A stretch of DNA of 6,590 nt from Alphaproteobacteria bacterium (GTDB lineage Bacteria; Pseudomonadota; Alphaproteobacteria; Rhodobacterales; Rhodobacteraceae), in NCBI GenBank assembly GCA_024279075.1, contig JAJRRX010000364.1, positions 1 to 6,590 of the forward strand, given 5' to 3'. Shown here piece after piece: positions 6,105-6,590 of this stretch (within the stretch, counting starts at the first letter, position 1; the number at the start of each line of letters is the position of its first letter). The notes below the pieces were generated by a model that saw only the letters and a list, made by a program, of their open reading frames with translations, was not told the DNA's origin and made no database searches. The translations under genes and the position numbers were made by a program.

Positions 6105-6590
6105 TTGACCTTTATTAAAGCCCACAAATTTGAAATTACCTTTGCCGCACTGGTGGGCATTGGGCTGCTATGGGCGTGGCAATCTGGGCTGCTGGCCACG
6201 TTGCAAAACGATATGAGCCGCGATGCCATTGCAGGCTGGGTCGCGGGGGCTGGGCTGTGGGGGCCAGTGGTGGTGGTTATGCTCATGCTGGTGGCCGTGG
6301 TGGCCAGCCCCATTCCGAGCGCGCCGATCGCGTTGGCGGCAGGTGCGGCTTATGGGCATACTTATGGCACAATATATGTGGTGATCGGGGCCGAGGCCGG
6401 CGCGCTGATCGCCTTTGGGCTATCTCGCAGCTTGGGGCGGAGGGTGATAACCAAGTGGTTTGGCGAAAAGGCTGATTTCGGCCTGCTTGGCTCACAAAAC
6501 GCGCTTACATTTACGGTGTTGGCCTCGCGCCTCATTCCGTTTATTTCGTTTGATCTGGTTAGCTATGCCGCTGGCCTGAGCTGCCTGCAC
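6105..6590 (+). CDS. TVP38/TMEM64 (VTT/DedA-like) inner-membrane protein (partial, 3' end outside the window)
   Basis: The frame is open to the right edge, giving 162 residues of a family usually a little over 200 long. A first membrane helix covers about residues 10-30 and a second about 50-69. Then comes the VTT-domain core: ASPIPSAPIALAAGAAYGHTYG (67-88), a Gly-rich helix, GLSRSLGRR (105-113), and SRLIPFISFDLVSYAAGL (141-158), with the conserved Arg142 and Pro145. VTT/DedA proteins are inner-membrane proteins, and several members are implicated in lipid (scramblase-like) transport or envelope homeostasis; no specific substrate can be named here. I prefer the TTG at 6105 because GGAG (6096-6099) lies five bases upstream and the product MTFIKAHKFE leads directly into the first helix. 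In-frame ATGs at 6066, 6021 and 6003 would add hydrophilic, unlikely-looking residues. It is divergent from smpB. Confidence 0.85.
   Translation, partial: MTFIKAHKFEITFAALVGIGLLWAWQSGLLATLQNDMSRDAIAGWVAGAGLWGPVVVVMLMLVAVVASPIPSAPIALAAGAAYGHTYGTIYVVIGAEAGALIAFGLSRSLGRRVITKWFGEKADFGLLGSQNALTFTVLASRLIPFISFDLVSYAAGLSCLH

Noticed and set aside
6092..6118. Tiny out-of-frame ORF (ATG at 6092, TAA at 6116-6118) overlapping the TVP38-like start, as a leader peptide
   Set aside because: Eight codons, no ribosome site of its own at suitable spacing, and no attenuator-like structure follows.

Overview
The window looks like an ordinary chromosomal stretch of a moderately GC-rich Gram-negative bacterium, most likely an alphaproteobacterium. 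That assignment is inferred from the style of SmpB, the presence of a GSCFA-domain protein and DUF2339 membrane protein, and overall composition; the order cannot be fixed from sequence alone. There are six protein genes, two of them cut by the window edges. I see no rRNA, tRNA, tmRNA, CRISPR array, insertion sequence or phage gene.

Layout. Positions 1-1240 (+) hold the C-terminal part of a DUF2339 polytopic membrane protein. It runs tail-to-tail into a two-gene minus-strand unit (3543 to 1200): a GSCFA-domain SGNH-hydrolase-like protein, then an FAD-dependent monooxygenase whose start overlaps the GSCFA stop by 8 bases. A clear intrinsic terminator at 3631-3664 separates this unit from the next minus-strand gene (5227 to 3704), which encodes a secreted, methionine-rich, cysteine-free protein that I do not recognise. 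A 259-base gap (5228-5486) contains an AT-rich stretch and two palindromes but no gene. smpB follows on the minus strand (5966 to 5487). Divergent from smpB is a TVP38/TMEM64 (VTT/DedA-like) membrane protein on the plus strand, starting near 6105 and running off the right edge.

How the genes relate. Only the GSCFA and FAD-enzyme genes look translationally coupled. SmpB is a housekeeping trans-translation factor. The other genes appear to be independent transcription units: unrelated functions, strand changes, a terminator, and intergenic gaps. I did not find a convincing new multi-gene system. The items most worth a second look are the unrecognised secreted protein with its palindrome-bearing leader, the GSCFA/monooxygenase pair, and a hairpin placed where the smpB ribosome binding site should be.
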